From Halobacillus litoralis (GTDB taxonomy: Bacteria > Bacillota > Bacilli > Bacillales > Halobacillaceae), in the NCBI RefSeq assembly GCF_009856415.1, contig NZ_WMEZ01000001.1, forward strand, positions 1,016,063 through 1,080,062: a DNA stretch of 64,000 nt. Direction: 5' to 3'. The position numbers and the translations under genes were made by a program. Under the pieces are notes generated by a model. That model had not been told where the DNA came from, did no database searches, and saw nothing but the letters and a program-made list of their open reading frames with translations. Shown here one piece after another: positions 24,130 through 32,988 of this stretch (its first letter is position 1; every line of letters starts with the position of its first letter).

Positions 24130-25629
24130 TACAGGATTTTTAATTAATGGTTGGTTTTCAAAGTAGGAATCAATGACTTGAAGTTCAGAATAAGGAACCT
24201 TTTCATCTCCAATGATTTGGTAACCTCCAAATCCAATACCGGTCAGTAATACCACATCACCTGCCTCTGCAAGATCAAGCGCCAAGTGAATGCCTTCCTC
24301 TCGGTGCAGACGAGTATAAATGTGCGGGGAAGATGGGTGATTGAATCCTCGACAGACATCATTGACAACTTCTTTTCGGTCGGCATGTCCCGGCTGGTCG
24401 ACGCTGACTATGATTTGATCCGCCACATGTTCGACGACCTTTGCCATGAGCGGCCGTTTCTTAGGATCCCGTAATCCAATTCCAGTAATCATGACGATCA
24501 ATTGCCGATGTGGAATGTGTTGGACGGATTCTAAGACGTGTGACAATGCATCCGGGGTATGGGCATAGTCCAAAATGATTTGATAAGGGACATCCTGATC
24601 GACCATTTGAAAACGTCCTTCAGGTTTACGAACATCAGTGATGACAGAAAGGATCGAGGCGATTGAAAAACCCACCTGATGACAAGCGGCAATGGCCGCG
24701 AGTAAATTCGATACATTGTACTCTCCAAACACCGGAGCTCTGACCGTATATTTAGTTCCGAAAGCATCCATTTCAAAAGTGGTTCCCGTTCGGGTCGTAT
24801 GGATGCAGGAGGCTTGAAGATCGGCAGGCTGACGAATACCGTACGTAATCGCTGGACCTTTAAACGTTTGGATGAGATCATCAGCCATTAAAAGATCATC
24901 AGCATTGATGACTGCTTGATGCGCCTGTTGAAACAATTTCATTTTCGCCTCTTTGTAGGCGTCCATGGTTTCATGGAATTCTAGATGTTCCGGGGTGAGA
25001 TTGGTGTGGATCGCTACATTGAAGTGGATGGTTTCTAACCTTTTTTGTTCAAGAGCGATCGATGTGGATTCAATTACGGCTGCTTGCATATTTTTCTCAC
25101 AAAAATATTCCAATACTTTATGGATATCCGGTGCTTCCGGAGTCGTCGGCACGGTCTGCTTGAAATCCGTTTTCTCGCGGTCATCCCAAATCCCTGCTGT
25201 ACCGAGCGATCCTGTCCGAAATGAAAGGCTGTTTAAAATGGAATGTGTAAAAGATGCCACGGTCGTTTTCCCATTCGTACCCGTAACTCCAATCGTATGT
25301 AAAGATTCTGAAGGAGAACCACACACATGGGAGGACAATACGGCAAGCGCAGAGCGACTGTCCCTCACATATACAAAGCTGAGTTGGGGGTGTTTGGCTG
25401 CAAAAAGATCCAACACACCTTGATCCGTGCCGACAATCGTTTGGGCACCCGCCTCGATTGCCTGCCTGATGAATAAATGACCATCATGATGCTCTCCTTT
25501 AATGCAAACAAATGCATCGCCGGCTTCGATCTCCCTTGAATCATAGGACACGGAATGAATTTCCTGTTGATCAGGTCCTTGAATAGAACCGTCCAATAAT
25601 TCGTCCAGGATGTACATTTTCTTTTTCAT
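24127..25629 (-). CDS. Divergent MurE-like UDP-MurNAc-peptide ligase
   Basis: 500 residues with all three Mur ligase domains. The MurE N-domain has SYDSREIEAGDAFVCIKGEH, the ATP loop GVTGTNGKTTVASF, the substrate loop TVPTTPEAPDI, the carbamylated lysine in YKEAKMKLFQ, and DYAHTPDALSHVLE. It adds the third amino acid to UDP-MurNAc-L-Ala-D-Glu in canonical MurE. The amino-acid specificity motif of DAP-adding MurE, DNPR, is replaced by DQPG (in IIVSVDQPGHADRKE). It stands outside any dcw cluster, directly upstream of the murein peptide operon. It may be a paralogue for another amino acid (for example ornithine) or for recycling; both are inference. Confidence 0.82.
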   Translation of the reverse strand: MKKKMYILDELLDGSIQGPDQQEIHSVSYDSREIEAGDAFVCIKGEHHDGHLFIRQAIEAGAQTIVGTDQGVLDLFAAKHPQLSFVYVRDSRSALAVLSSHVCGSPSESLHTIGVTGTNGKTTVASFTHSILNSLSFRTGSLGTAGIWDDREKTDFKQTVPTTPEAPDIHKVLEYFCEKNMQAAVIESTSIALEQKRLETIHFNVAIHTNLTPEHLEFHETMDAYKEAKMKLFQQAHQAVINADDLLMADDLIQTFKGPAITYGIRQPADLQASCIHTTRTGTTFEMDAFGTKYTVRAPVFGEYNVSNLLAAIAACHQVGFSIASILSVITDVRKPEGRFQMVDQDVPYQIILDYAHTPDALSHVLESVQHIPHRQLIVMITGIGLRDPKKRPLMAKVVEHVADQIIVSVDQPGHADRKEVVNDVCRGFNHPSSPHIYTRLHREEGIHLALDLAEAGDVVLLTGIGFGGYQIIGDEKVPYSELQVIDSYFENQPLIKNPV

Positions 25630-25744
25630 ATCATCATCCTCTGTTCGCTAAAATCCGCTTTACTTCGATAAAGCAATGTATTCACCGCTTTTCCCACATT
25701 CGAGAATATTGAAACCTAACATCTCGAATTCAATAGGTTTTCCA

Positions 25745-25778
25745 TAAAAAAGGCCGCGCCCGTACCGGCGCGGCCTTA
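25745..25778 (-). terminator. Terminator of the 48-residue gene
   Basis: AAGGCCGCGCC pairs with GGCGCGGCCTT, followed by TTTTTT on the minus strand. The 25630-25744 stretch upstream of the MurE-like gene shows only likely promoter sequence. Confidence 0.88.
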
Positions 25779-25798
25779 CCTTTATATAAGAAAATGGA

Positions 25799-25945
25799 TT
25801 ATAGAAGACGAATATGTGTGATTTTTGCTTGCGGGTTGCTTTTCAAATGACTTTCCCGTGCTTTTTCTTTATGAGAAGCGAAGACTGGGACTTGTTTCAC
25901 GACACCTGATTTAGCTTGGTAATAAATTAAATATTTTTCTGCCAT
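25799..25945 (-). CDS. Small hypothetical protein
   Basis: 48 residues, MAEKYLIYYQAKSGVVKQVP then a basic half (ASHKEKARESHLKSNPQAK) ending ITHIRLL. It is soluble and compact, with alternating beta-like and basic helical segments. ATG 25945 has AGGAAAGG about 11 bases upstream, and a strong terminator follows. No family is recognised. It sits between the GC-rich tandem array and the MurE-like gene. Confidence 0.6.
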   Translation of the reverse strand: MAEKYLIYYQAKSGVVKQVPVFASHKEKARESHLKSNPQAKITHIRLL

Positions 25946-26019
25946 TCTACTCTACCTTTCCTGATTCATCGTTGCTACAAGTATTCGCATGAATGTAGAG
26001 GAATATACATGATGTTTGT

Positions 26020-26262
26020 CCTTGCGCGCGGTTGAGCGGTTCTTACGCGCGTTCCAGCGGTCTTGCGCGCGTTCCAGCGGTCTTGCGCGCGTTCCAGCGG
26101 TCTTGCGCGCGTTCCAGCGGTCTTGCGCGCGTTCCAGCGGTCTTGCGCGCGTTCCAGCGGTCTTGCGCGCGTTCCAGCGGTCTTGCGCGCGTTCCAGCGG
26201 TCTTGCGCGCGTTCCAGCGGTCTTGCGCGCGTTCCAGCGGTCTTGCGCGCGTTCCAGCGGTC
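26020..26262. repeat. GC-rich 20-bp tandem array, about 11 full copies
   Basis: Unit TCTTGCGCGCGTTCCAGCGG is repeated head to tail from 26041 to 26260. Only the first copy differs (one G to A). A degenerate copy precedes the array (26020-26040), and the twelfth copy changes into the hairpin at 26263. The array is far richer in GC than its surroundings. The 20-bp period is not a multiple of three, so open frames across it are artefacts. Related units occur at 55613. It lies downstream of crtM. Confidence 0.95.
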
Positions 26263-26303
26263 TTGCGCGCGAATCACGCGCTGAAGGCGTGATTCGCGCG
26301 CAA
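26263..26303. repeat. Perfect 16-bp inverted repeat closing the tandem array
   Basis: TTGCGCGCGAATCACG pairs perfectly with CGTGATTCGCGCGCAA around a 9-base loop. The left arm is the last array unit diverging into new sequence. It would form a very stable stem in RNA from either strand or a DNA cruciform. Confidence 0.9.
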
Positions 26304-26349
26304 AAGAAGAAGCAGCATCACTGCATATCGGCAATGATCTGCTTCTTCT
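26301..26349 (-). terminator. Terminator embedded in the 3' end of crtM
   Basis: AGAAGAAGCAG (inside the last crtM codons) pairs with CTGCTTCTTCT beyond the stop codon, followed by TTTT on the minus strand. The stem spans the stop codon. Confidence 0.75.
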
Positions 26350-27154
26350 CTTGATCTGTTACGTAATTGCGATGGTTGAACACTTGATAGCCATTTTTTC
26401 TTACAGTCGGAAGGATAGCCCGGTACATTTTCGCGGCTCCTCCTACTGGTGTGCGTGAATATAAAGGATAATCAGGTAAAGATTTCATCGCCTTGTCATA
26501 GTAGGTTTCGGCATCCAAAGCCAAATCTTCCCACATGCTAATGAACGCTTGATTGACCTTTTTCTCTTTCAGGTCAAAAAACGTGTAGCCATGACGATCC
26601 ATCACATCCTGAGGTAAGTATATGCGGTCAATTTCCATGTCCTCGCCTATATCACGTAGTATGTTCGTAATTTGCATGGCGTAGCCGAGTTCAATCGCTC
26701 CTTGGCGGAGAGCACCGACTTTCCCTGGAGCGATGACAGGGAGAAGCATCAGACCGACGGTACTTGCGACATGATAACAATAATCTAATAAATCTTCTTT
26801 TGTACGGATGGTAGTGGGATACAGATCCATGCGTTGACCTTTGATCATGTCATAATAAGGCGCAGGGTCGATAGAGAACTGTCTGAAGACATCATCGAGC
26901 GCGAGCCAGGAAGGATCGGTGAGTTCGAGCTTCCCTTCCATGAACTGATCGAATTGTTGGGAAAAAGATTCTAGTTCTGCTTTAGGGTTAAGTCCTTCAT
27001 CTACGATATCATCGACGCGACGGCAAAAGGCATAAATCGCCCAAACCGCTCTTTTCTGCTGTTTGGGCAGCATAGCGAATGCTTTGGAGAACGTTTTGGA
27101 ATGCTTTTCGATTACTTTGCGACAATGATCGTATGCTTGGTTCAAGTCCGTCAT
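26318..27154 (-). CDS. crtM: 4,4'-diapophytoene synthase CrtM-like (squalene/phytoene synthase family)
   Basis: 278 residues. Both aspartate-rich metal sites are present: [12 protein letters not shown] near residue 45 and [18 protein letters not shown] near residue 170. Substrate contacts are [12 protein letters not shown] and [13 protein letters not shown]. The enzyme joins two farnesyl-PP to make C30 diapophytoene. Length and genomic partnership with two CrtN-type genes favour the C30 CrtM group over C40 CrtB. ATG 27154 lies 3 bases after the preceding desaturase stop, with GAGG 9 bases upstream. It is the last gene of carotenoid locus II. Confidence 0.88.
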   Translation of the reverse strand: MTDLNQAYDHCRKVIEKHSKTFSKAFAMLPKQQKRAVWAIYAFCRRVDDIVDEGLNPKAELESFSQQFDQFMEGKLELTDPSWLALDDVFRQFSIDPAPYYDMIKGQRMDLYPTTIRTKEDLLDYCYHVASTVGLMLLPVIAPGKVGALRQGAIELGYAMQITNILRDIGEDMEIDRIYLPQDVMDRHGYTFFDLKEKKVNQAFISMWEDLALDAETYYDKAMKSLPDYPLYSRTPVGGAAKMYRAILPTVRKNGYQVFNHRNYVTDQEKKQIIADMQ

Positions 27155-27156
27155 CA

Positions 27157-28632
27157 CTAAACACCTCGCTTGTAATTATGCCTTTCTTTGACCTCATATT
27201 GCAAATAATCTGCCAACAATTTTGCTCCTTGCATGACAATCGGTACGCCACCGCCGGGATGAATCGAAGCTCCGACCGCGTACACATTGCCAAGCGCATA
27301 CGGCTGCAGTTGCGGGCGGAACACGCCGGATTGAAAAAGGGTTGGCGCAATTCCAAAACTGCCACCAGCATATAAGCCTTCGCGTTCGGCATCTTCTGGT
27401 GTCCTTACGTGCATCCATTCGATATGTTTTCTTAAATCCGGAAATCCCCGCGCTTCCATTTCATCGAGGACGCTTTCGACCAACTGATCTTTCTTCTCCC
27501 AGTCGACGGATTCTCCAGTAGGTACAGGAATCAAAGTATAGAGTACACCTTTTCCTTCAGGAGCGAGAGAAGGATCCACTAAGGATGGATGGAAGGTGTA
27601 AAACGACGGATCATCCGGCAATTGCTTTTCAACAAACACTTGCCGCATATGAAGGTCAAAGTCACGAGACATGAAAAACTGGTGGATGGAGTCATTTTCA
27701 TAGGTGCGATCAAGTCCCATATAGAGCAGAAGACAGCCTGAGGAAGGGGTATATTTCCGTTGGAGCTGCTTTTCCGCGGGCATGATTTTGTCCATCAGAG
27801 GAAAATCCCCGTTCAAAATCAGCTCATCAAATGTGACCTTTTCCCCTCCGGCTGTTATGGAAGTCGCTCTATCTTTCTTTGTTTCCACACCGTCTACAGA
27901 AGTTCCTTTGAAAATCTGTACTCCTCTTTTTTCCAACTCTTCTTCTATGATCTCAACAAGATGAGCATAGCCGCCTTTCATGTACCAGATGCCGTGCTCA
28001 TGTTCACTGTAAGATACGAGCGAATACATGGCCGGCGATTGTTCCGGATGACCCCCGATGTACAACGTTTGTAGCGTGTAGGCTTCCACGAGACGCTCAT
28101 CATCGAAATAGCTGCGCATCATTTTCTTAACGTTCTGATAAGCTTTTAACTTGATCAATGTTTTCAAGTTTTTACGGGAAAAAAAGGTTCGTTTATCTAC
28201 AAACGATTTTTCAAGGAACTGAGCTTTCCCTTGCAAAAAACGAGTGCGCATGTCACTTAGAAAACGGTCGAAATGAATTTCGTTGCCTGGGAACTTCTCT
28301 TTCAACTCCACTTTTTGCTTTTCAGCATCGGAGTATTTGTTGAACGTCGTCCCGTCTGGAAAATGGATGTGATAGAGAGGGTCGCAAGGGATTAATGGAA
28401 TACGGTCCCTTGGGATGCCACCGTCTTCTAAAATACTTAGGAGCATTTCAGGCAAAAGAACGATGGTAGGACCTTGGTCGATCTTGAATTCTCCGTGTCG
28501 CTCGTAAGTAAGTCTGCCTCCAAGCACATCTTCCTTTTCATAAATCGAGACCTTCCGCTCAGGATCGTTGGATAAAAGGAGAGCTGTGACGAGCCCACCG
28601 ATGCCTCCCCCGACAATCGTCGTTTTTATCAT
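27157..28632 (-). CDS. CrtN-family C30 carotenoid desaturase (second desaturase gene of locus II)
   Basis: 491 residues. The FAD site is [19 protein letters not shown], and the C-terminal flavin region is [20 protein letters not shown]. The stretch [19 protein letters not shown] parallels FGLMPTLAQSNYYRPQ of staphylococcal CrtN (recollection). It probably performs part of the dehydrogenation of diapophytoene. ATG 28632 overlaps the stop of the upstream desaturase gene (ATGA), with GAGGAGG nearby. The exact step cannot be told from sequence; it may be specialised for later desaturation or terminal oxidation. Confidence 0.82.
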   Translation of the reverse strand: MIKTTIVGGGIGGLVTALLLSNDPERKVSIYEKEDVLGGRLTYERHGEFKIDQGPTIVLLPEMLLSILEDGGIPRDRIPLIPCDPLYHIHFPDGTTFNKYSDAEKQKVELKEKFPGNEIHFDRFLSDMRTRFLQGKAQFLEKSFVDKRTFFSRKNLKTLIKLKAYQNVKKMMRSYFDDERLVEAYTLQTLYIGGHPEQSPAMYSLVSYSEHEHGIWYMKGGYAHLVEIIEEELEKRGVQIFKGTSVDGVETKKDRATSITAGGEKVTFDELILNGDFPLMDKIMPAEKQLQRKYTPSSGCLLLYMGLDRTYENDSIHQFFMSRDFDLHMRQVFVEKQLPDDPSFYTFHPSLVDPSLAPEGKGVLYTLIPVPTGESVDWEKKDQLVESVLDEMEARGFPDLRKHIEWMHVRTPEDAEREGLYAGGSFGIAPTLFQSGVFRPQLQPYALGNVYAVGASIHPGGGVPIVMQGAKLLADYLQYEVKERHNYKRGV

Positions 28633-30113
28633 ATCGGCTGCACCTCCTCTTCCCTGATCCATCCTGTCGTTATCCTGGCTGATTCAAGAATGGTCGGCAA
28701 CCCGCTTCCTGGGTGGGTTCCACCACCGACGAGCCAGCAGTGATCGAGCTCCTGGAACCTGTTGTGCGGCCGGAAATACATCATCTGGGAAAGTTGGTGG
28801 CCAAGACTGAACGTCGCGCCCTGGTGTACGAAATGATCGGTTTGCCACTGCTTCGGTGTGAGGACTTTCTCTTCAACAACGTGGCTGCGGATATCGGTAA
28901 ATCCAGTCTTTTTCTCGATTTCGTCATAGATCAACGATTTGAACGTTTCCTGTTTGTCGTCCCAGTCGATTTCAGAATAATTGTTCGGGACAGGAGCTAA
29001 AATATAGACGGCCGAATGCCCTTCTGGTGCGAGCGTGGGATCGGTCACACTTGCGTTATGGATATAGATGGAAGGCTCATCGGACAACACGAGGTCTTTC
29101 GTCATTTCATTCACATTCTTCTGGTAATCCTCAGCAAAAAGGATGGTATGGTGTGGCATGTCGTACAATTTATCAAGCCCCACATAGATCATGAACGTCG
29201 AGCATGAAAACTTCTTCTTCTGGAGCTTTTCTTTGGAATGACGGCGCAGGACTCCGTCATCGACTAAACGGGTCATCGCTTCAGCGAAGTCTGCATTGAT
29301 GATGTATTCATCAGCGTTCACCGTCTCTCCCGAGTCGAGCACAAGACCTGTGATTTCTTTGCCTGATACGTTGATTTTTTGTACACCTTCATTTAAATGA
29401 ATCAGTCCTCCGTGTTCCTCCGTCACTTTCGCCATCGCTTTTGAGAGTTGATTGACCCCTCCGATCGGGTGAAACACTCCCCACTCATGTTCCATATAAG
29501 AGAGGATAGAAAAGGCTCCCGGACATTCCCAAGGGGACATGCCTAAGTACTTCGCCTGAAAAGTGAACGCGACTTTAAGACGTTCATCTGTAAAGTAATC
29601 AGAAAGAACGTCATAAACGGATTTCCCTAGTGAAAGCTTAGGCAATGCTTTCAGGGCCCGTTTACTCATATAGTCGGTCAGTTTATTATGTTTGGTTTGC
29701 AAAAGAGGCATGAGCGCCTGCATCTTTTCCCTTGTGTCATTCATAAAGTTTCCGTATCCTGCCTCATTGCCCGGGAAATGCTCTGAGATTACATCAAGCA
29801 TTTTTTCTCGTTCCCGGTACATCGGGACCCTTTTCCCATCAAATTGAAGTTCATACATGGGGGAAAGTTCTTTCAAATCCATATAATCGTGCACATTCCG
29901 CCCGGACATTTCGAAGATTTCCTCCATGATTTGAGGCATACTCAAAAATGTCGGGCCGATATCGAATGTATAATCCCCGAGCGAAAAATGTCCGTTCCTT
30001 CCGCCCACATAGGATTGTTTTTCATAGACATGAACGTCATAGCCTTTAGCTGCAAGAATCATTGCTGAGGCTAAGCCTCCAGGCCCCGCTCCGATTATGG
30101 CGATTTTCTTCAT
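28629..30113 (-). CDS. crtN: CrtN/CrtI-family carotenoid desaturase (first gene of locus II)
   Basis: 494 residues. The FAD motif is KIAIIGAGPGGLASAMILAA with GGRNGHFSLGDYTFDIGPT, and the C-terminal block is LVGGGTHPGSGLPTILESAR. It opens the operon desaturase-desaturase-crtM on the minus strand. Together with its neighbour it should convert diapophytoene to diapolycopene or diaponeurosporene at the membrane. ATG 30113 is chosen for its similarity start and spacing from AGAAGGTGG; ATG 30119 two codons earlier is possible. The very long upstream frame has no ribosome site. Two near-identical TGTACA sites flank the putative -10 upstream. Confidence 0.82.
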   Translation of the reverse strand: MKKIAIIGAGPGGLASAMILAAKGYDVHVYEKQSYVGGRNGHFSLGDYTFDIGPTFLSMPQIMEEIFEMSGRNVHDYMDLKELSPMYELQFDGKRVPMYREREKMLDVISEHFPGNEAGYGNFMNDTREKMQALMPLLQTKHNKLTDYMSKRALKALPKLSLGKSVYDVLSDYFTDERLKVAFTFQAKYLGMSPWECPGAFSILSYMEHEWGVFHPIGGVNQLSKAMAKVTEEHGGLIHLNEGVQKINVSGKEITGLVLDSGETVNADEYIINADFAEAMTRLVDDGVLRRHSKEKLQKKKFSCSTFMIYVGLDKLYDMPHHTILFAEDYQKNVNEMTKDLVLSDEPSIYIHNASVTDPTLAPEGHSAVYILAPVPNNYSEIDWDDKQETFKSLIYDEIEKKTGFTDIRSHVVEEKVLTPKQWQTDHFVHQGATFSLGHQLSQMMYFRPHNRFQELDHCWLVGGGTHPGSGLPTILESARITTGWIREEEVQPI

Positions 30114-30143
30114 AACCATCCACCTTCTCTCCTGAACTTCTAA

Positions 30144-30171
30144 TGTACAATCATTATACAAAATATGTACA
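30144..30171 (-). promoter_or_regulatory. Promoter/operator candidate of carotenoid locus II
   Basis: A TATAAT -10 (30153-30158 on the minus strand) lies between two TGTACA palindromes whose centres are 22 bp apart (two helical turns), 31-58 bases upstream of the crtN start. No good -35 is present, which would fit activator-dependent or repressor-flanked control. Confidence 0.4.
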
Positions 30172-30390
30172 AAGGCAGCCATTGATCCAACTTCACCAAT
30201 GTGCTCTGCCAAATTTTCCATTTCTTTATACTCATTTTTTACCCTTCAGGCGGATGTTATAACCCTCTACTTTAGTAAAGTACTACTTTCGCTTCTTTCC
30301 CTCCATATCCCTGCTTACTATAAAGGTTGCATTGTTGACAAGGATAATTAAGGGAACCGAGGGGATAATATGGTCGAAGGAGGCATGGTT

Positions 30391-30594
30391 ATGTATTCAA
30401 ATCAAAGGATTTCCGGACCTTATTACCCTTCCCATTCGACCCACAACCCGCCTCACAACCAATACAGCAACGAGCAGTTGAACCATTGGTGTGAAGAGCT
30501 GGAGCAGTGTGAACATCATCAGGAGCAACAATCGGACAGCATGCACCAAAAAAGTAAAATCACAAAACTTTCTCCCCCGACTTTCATGATTTGA
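30391..30594 (+). CDS. Small His/Gln-rich hypothetical protein (spore-coat-like composition)
   Basis: 67 residues, MYSNQRISGPYYPSHSTHNP, rich in His, Gln, Ser and Tyr, with CEELEQCEHHQEQQ in the middle. Low complexity and Tyr/His content recall spore coat proteins of bacilli; no family is assigned. ATG 30391 has AAGGAGG 7 bases upstream. It lies just before a YjcZ-family sporulation gene on the same strand, which supports a late-sporulation role by context only. Confidence 0.55.
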   Translation: MYSNQRISGPYYPSHSTHNPPHNQYSNEQLNHWCEELEQCEHHQEQQSDSMHQKSKITKLSPPTFMI

Positions 30595-30669
30595 TGAAGG
30601 TGGGTAGATGACCATACACAGTCCCTCCTCCGTGCATAGGCTACGAATGTAACAACAGGAGGTGAGCTT

Positions 30670-30795
30670 ATGTACGGAGGCTATCCTTACGGAGGAAGAC
30701 GGTGCCACAGACCACGACGTTACGGCAATAACTTCGCCTTGATCGTCGTATTGTTCATCCTATTGGTCATCGTAGGTGCAGCATTTTACTGCTAA
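30670..30795 (+). CDS. YjcZ-family sporulation protein
   Basis: 41 residues. A Gly/Tyr/Arg-rich head, [20 protein letters not shown], is followed by the family helix [20 protein letters not shown]. YjcZ/SscA-type proteins are small spore-associated membrane peptides. AGGAGGTG lies 6 bases before ATG 30670. It is a marker for a spore-former. The 30796-30970 gap after it has no supportable gene. Confidence 0.85.
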   Translation: MYGGYPYGGRRCHRPRRYGNNFALIVVLFILLVIVGAAFYC

Positions 30796-30970
30796 ACACG
30801 GATGATGCTTGAAAAAGAAAAACCAGCATAAGACGACGGACAGGAGGATGTGCTTTTCCCCAATACTTGTCCAGCGTCTTATGGAAGATGTAGAGGTGGA
30901 CGCTGAAAGAGGATGGGAGAAGAGACAATTCTCTCCCTCTTTATAAGACTCATCTTTATTCTTTTTCCTA

Positions 30971-31005
30971 AAAAAGGACACAGCCCTCGCGGCTGTGTCC
31001 TTTTT
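30971..31005. terminator. Bidirectional terminator before the GGDEF-EAL gene
   Basis: AAAAAGGACACAGCC pairs with GGCTGTGTCCTTTTT (15 bp) around 5 bases. It ends directly before the stop codon of the minus-strand signalling gene. Confidence 0.92.
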
Positions 31006-31006
31006 G

Positions 31007-32962
31007 TCAGTGGATCGGTTTGTTTTCGAAGACTGTGATCAACTCTTCAGGCGGAAGTGGCTTGCTGTAGAAATATCCTTGGATCTCATCACACTTTTCA
31101 TTCTTCAGAAAATCCCATTGTTCGGCGGTTTCTACGCCTTCTGCAATGACTTTCATATTCAATGAATGGGACATGTGGATGATCGATTTTACAATGGCCT
31201 GGTTTTGCTCCTGGTTTTCACTGATGAAAACTTTATCGATTTTCAGTTTACTCACAGGAAAACGGCTCAAGTATTTGAGTGATGAATATCCGGTCCCGAA
31301 GTCATCAATGGAGACGTGGACGCCAAGATTTCGCAGTTCATTGAGCGTCTGGATGATATATTCTTCGTTGGTCATCGCCATGGATTCGGTAATTTCAAGC
31401 TCCAAATACATAGGATCGAGGCCGGTTTCTACTAGGATCTGCTTCACCCGGTGTACGAGGTCTTTTTGTAAAAACTGCAGAGCTGAAAGATTCACACCAA
31501 CAATGACGGCCGGATAACCTTCCTCCTGCCATTGTTTATTTTGACGGCAGGCTTCTCTTATGACCCAATCACCGATTTCGAAGATCTGTCCATTCTTTTC
31601 TGCGACTGGAATAAAAGTGGCCGGGGAAATTCTTCCTTTTTCCGGATGATTCCAACGAATCAATGCTTCAAGACCGACGATTTTTCCTGTGTGGATGCTT
31701 TTTTGTGGTTGGTAATGCAGTTCCAGTTGGTTGTATTTCAAGGCTTTACGCAGTTCTGAATCAATGGAAAGCATTTGTTCAAATTCTTTACTGATTGATG
31801 CGTTATAACAAAGGTAATCGTTTCGAAGCTGCTCTTTGACTGTATACATCGCACTGTCTGCCTGCTTGATGAGATCTCCCGCTGTCTTTCCATGATCCGG
31901 ATATAGGCTGATTCCAATGCTTACTGATGTGTACAGCTCATACCCATCAATGACGACAGGCTTCCGGAAGCATTCAATCAATTTTTCCGCCAAAGCCTCT
32001 GCTTCAGTCTGATGTTGCACATGCCTTTGCAGGACAAGAAACTCGTCACCGCCCATGCGAGCAATGAATGTGTCAGCATCCTGATACAACTTCAATCTCG
32101 ATGCACAGGCTTTCAAGAGTTCATCTCCGAAGGAATAACCGAGAGTGTCATTGATCTGCTTAAAATAATCCAGGTCGATGAAGTGGACAGCCAGCCCGTC
32201 CTTCTCTTCGATCGCCTCTTTGACCATATCCGAGAAGTAATAACGGTTAGGAAGATCCGTCAGTTCATCATAATAAGACATGAATTCAATTTTTTTCTCA
32301 TTATGTACTCGTTCGGTAATATCCCGAACGATCGCTACGCGTAAAATACGGCCCCCCTGGGGATAAGGGTGGGCTAGGACTTCAATATAAAAAGGGGACC
32401 CATCTTTTTTGATCGCCTTCAGCACATAGGGCTGTTCAGGATAGCTGAGGAAAAGTTTAGAAAGCGCTTCGTGTTCATCCTCTTCAGTGAGTGTGAACGC
32501 GTCCTGTTTCATGATTTCTTCTTTTTCGTATCCGAACATATGGGCAAGCGTGTCATCACAATCAATGATTTTTCCATCTTCATGAATAACCAGGCCCTCA
32601 GATGGAACCGCCAACCGTTGATCCATCTTTTTCTTAACTTCCAATGTTTGATCGATCATCGATACGGGTTGGAGAAAAATCGCGTAGAGGGAACTGTTTT
32701 TCTCCAACTGCCGGCATTGCACGTTATACAACTGACCTTCTGTAGACGGAAGTTCCACCATTTTCGGGACCTCTTCCTTTTTCAGTTGATGGAAATCAAG
32801 AAGGTCGACGAGGGACTGGACATCCCCGTCGTTCAATTCTCCTGCTTTCTCATTGAATCGAAGCAGTTTCCCTTCTTCATCTACAAAAATCAGGGCATCA
32901 TTCATTTGTTGAAAAATCCAATCATCAATCGGTAATGCAAGCTCTCTCAAACAGTCCGACAT
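31007..32962 (-). CDS. PAS-GGDEF-EAL cyclic di-GMP signalling protein
   Basis: 651 residues, no membrane helix. PAS-like regions occupy about 10-110 and 120-235 (EGLVIHEDGKIIDCDDTLAH, IVRDITERVHNEKK). The GGDEF domain (about 245-400) has an intact active site, ARMGGDEFLVLQ. The EAL domain (about 415-645) has GLEALIRWNHPEKG, ELEITES, SIDDFGTGYSSL and IAEGVETAEQW, so both synthesis and hydrolysis motifs are complete. It probably tunes c-di-GMP in response to a cytoplasmic signal sensed by PAS. ATG 32962 follows GGGGGG by 7 bases; TTG 32977 is less likely. It is monocistronic. Confidence 0.92.
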   Translation of the reverse strand: MSDCLRELALPIDDWIFQQMNDALIFVDEEGKLLRFNEKAGELNDGDVQSLVDLLDFHQLKKEEVPKMVELPSTEGQLYNVQCRQLEKNSSLYAIFLQPVSMIDQTLEVKKKMDQRLAVPSEGLVIHEDGKIIDCDDTLAHMFGYEKEEIMKQDAFTLTEEDEHEALSKLFLSYPEQPYVLKAIKKDGSPFYIEVLAHPYPQGGRILRVAIVRDITERVHNEKKIEFMSYYDELTDLPNRYYFSDMVKEAIEEKDGLAVHFIDLDYFKQINDTLGYSFGDELLKACASRLKLYQDADTFIARMGGDEFLVLQRHVQHQTEAEALAEKLIECFRKPVVIDGYELYTSVSIGISLYPDHGKTAGDLIKQADSAMYTVKEQLRNDYLCYNASISKEFEQMLSIDSELRKALKYNQLELHYQPQKSIHTGKIVGLEALIRWNHPEKGRISPATFIPVAEKNGQIFEIGDWVIREACRQNKQWQEEGYPAVIVGVNLSALQFLQKDLVHRVKQILVETGLDPMYLELEITESMAMTNEEYIIQTLNELRNLGVHVSIDDFGTGYSSLKYLSRFPVSKLKIDKVFISENQEQNQAIVKSIIHMSHSLNMKVIAEGVETAEQWDFLKNEKCDEIQGYFYSKPLPPEELITVFENKPIH

Positions 32963-32988
32963 GTGTGCGCCCCCCAAACAGCTGTGTT

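Noticed and set aside
26020..26262. CRISPR array
   Set aside because: Units are directly abutting and identical, with no variable spacers, and no cas genes are present.
26016..26354. Long overlapping open frames on both strands across the 20-bp array
   Set aside because: A stop-free 20-bp unit keeps every frame open; the peptides are pure repeats without ribosome sites.
30841..30951. 32-codon plus-strand frame starting ATG right after AGGAGG
   Set aside because: The ribosome site directly abuts the ATG with no spacing, and nothing else supports it.
30760..30981. 73-codon minus-strand frame between yjcZ and the GGDEF-EAL gene
   Set aside because: It overlaps the yjcZ coding end and a terminator, with no recognisable product.
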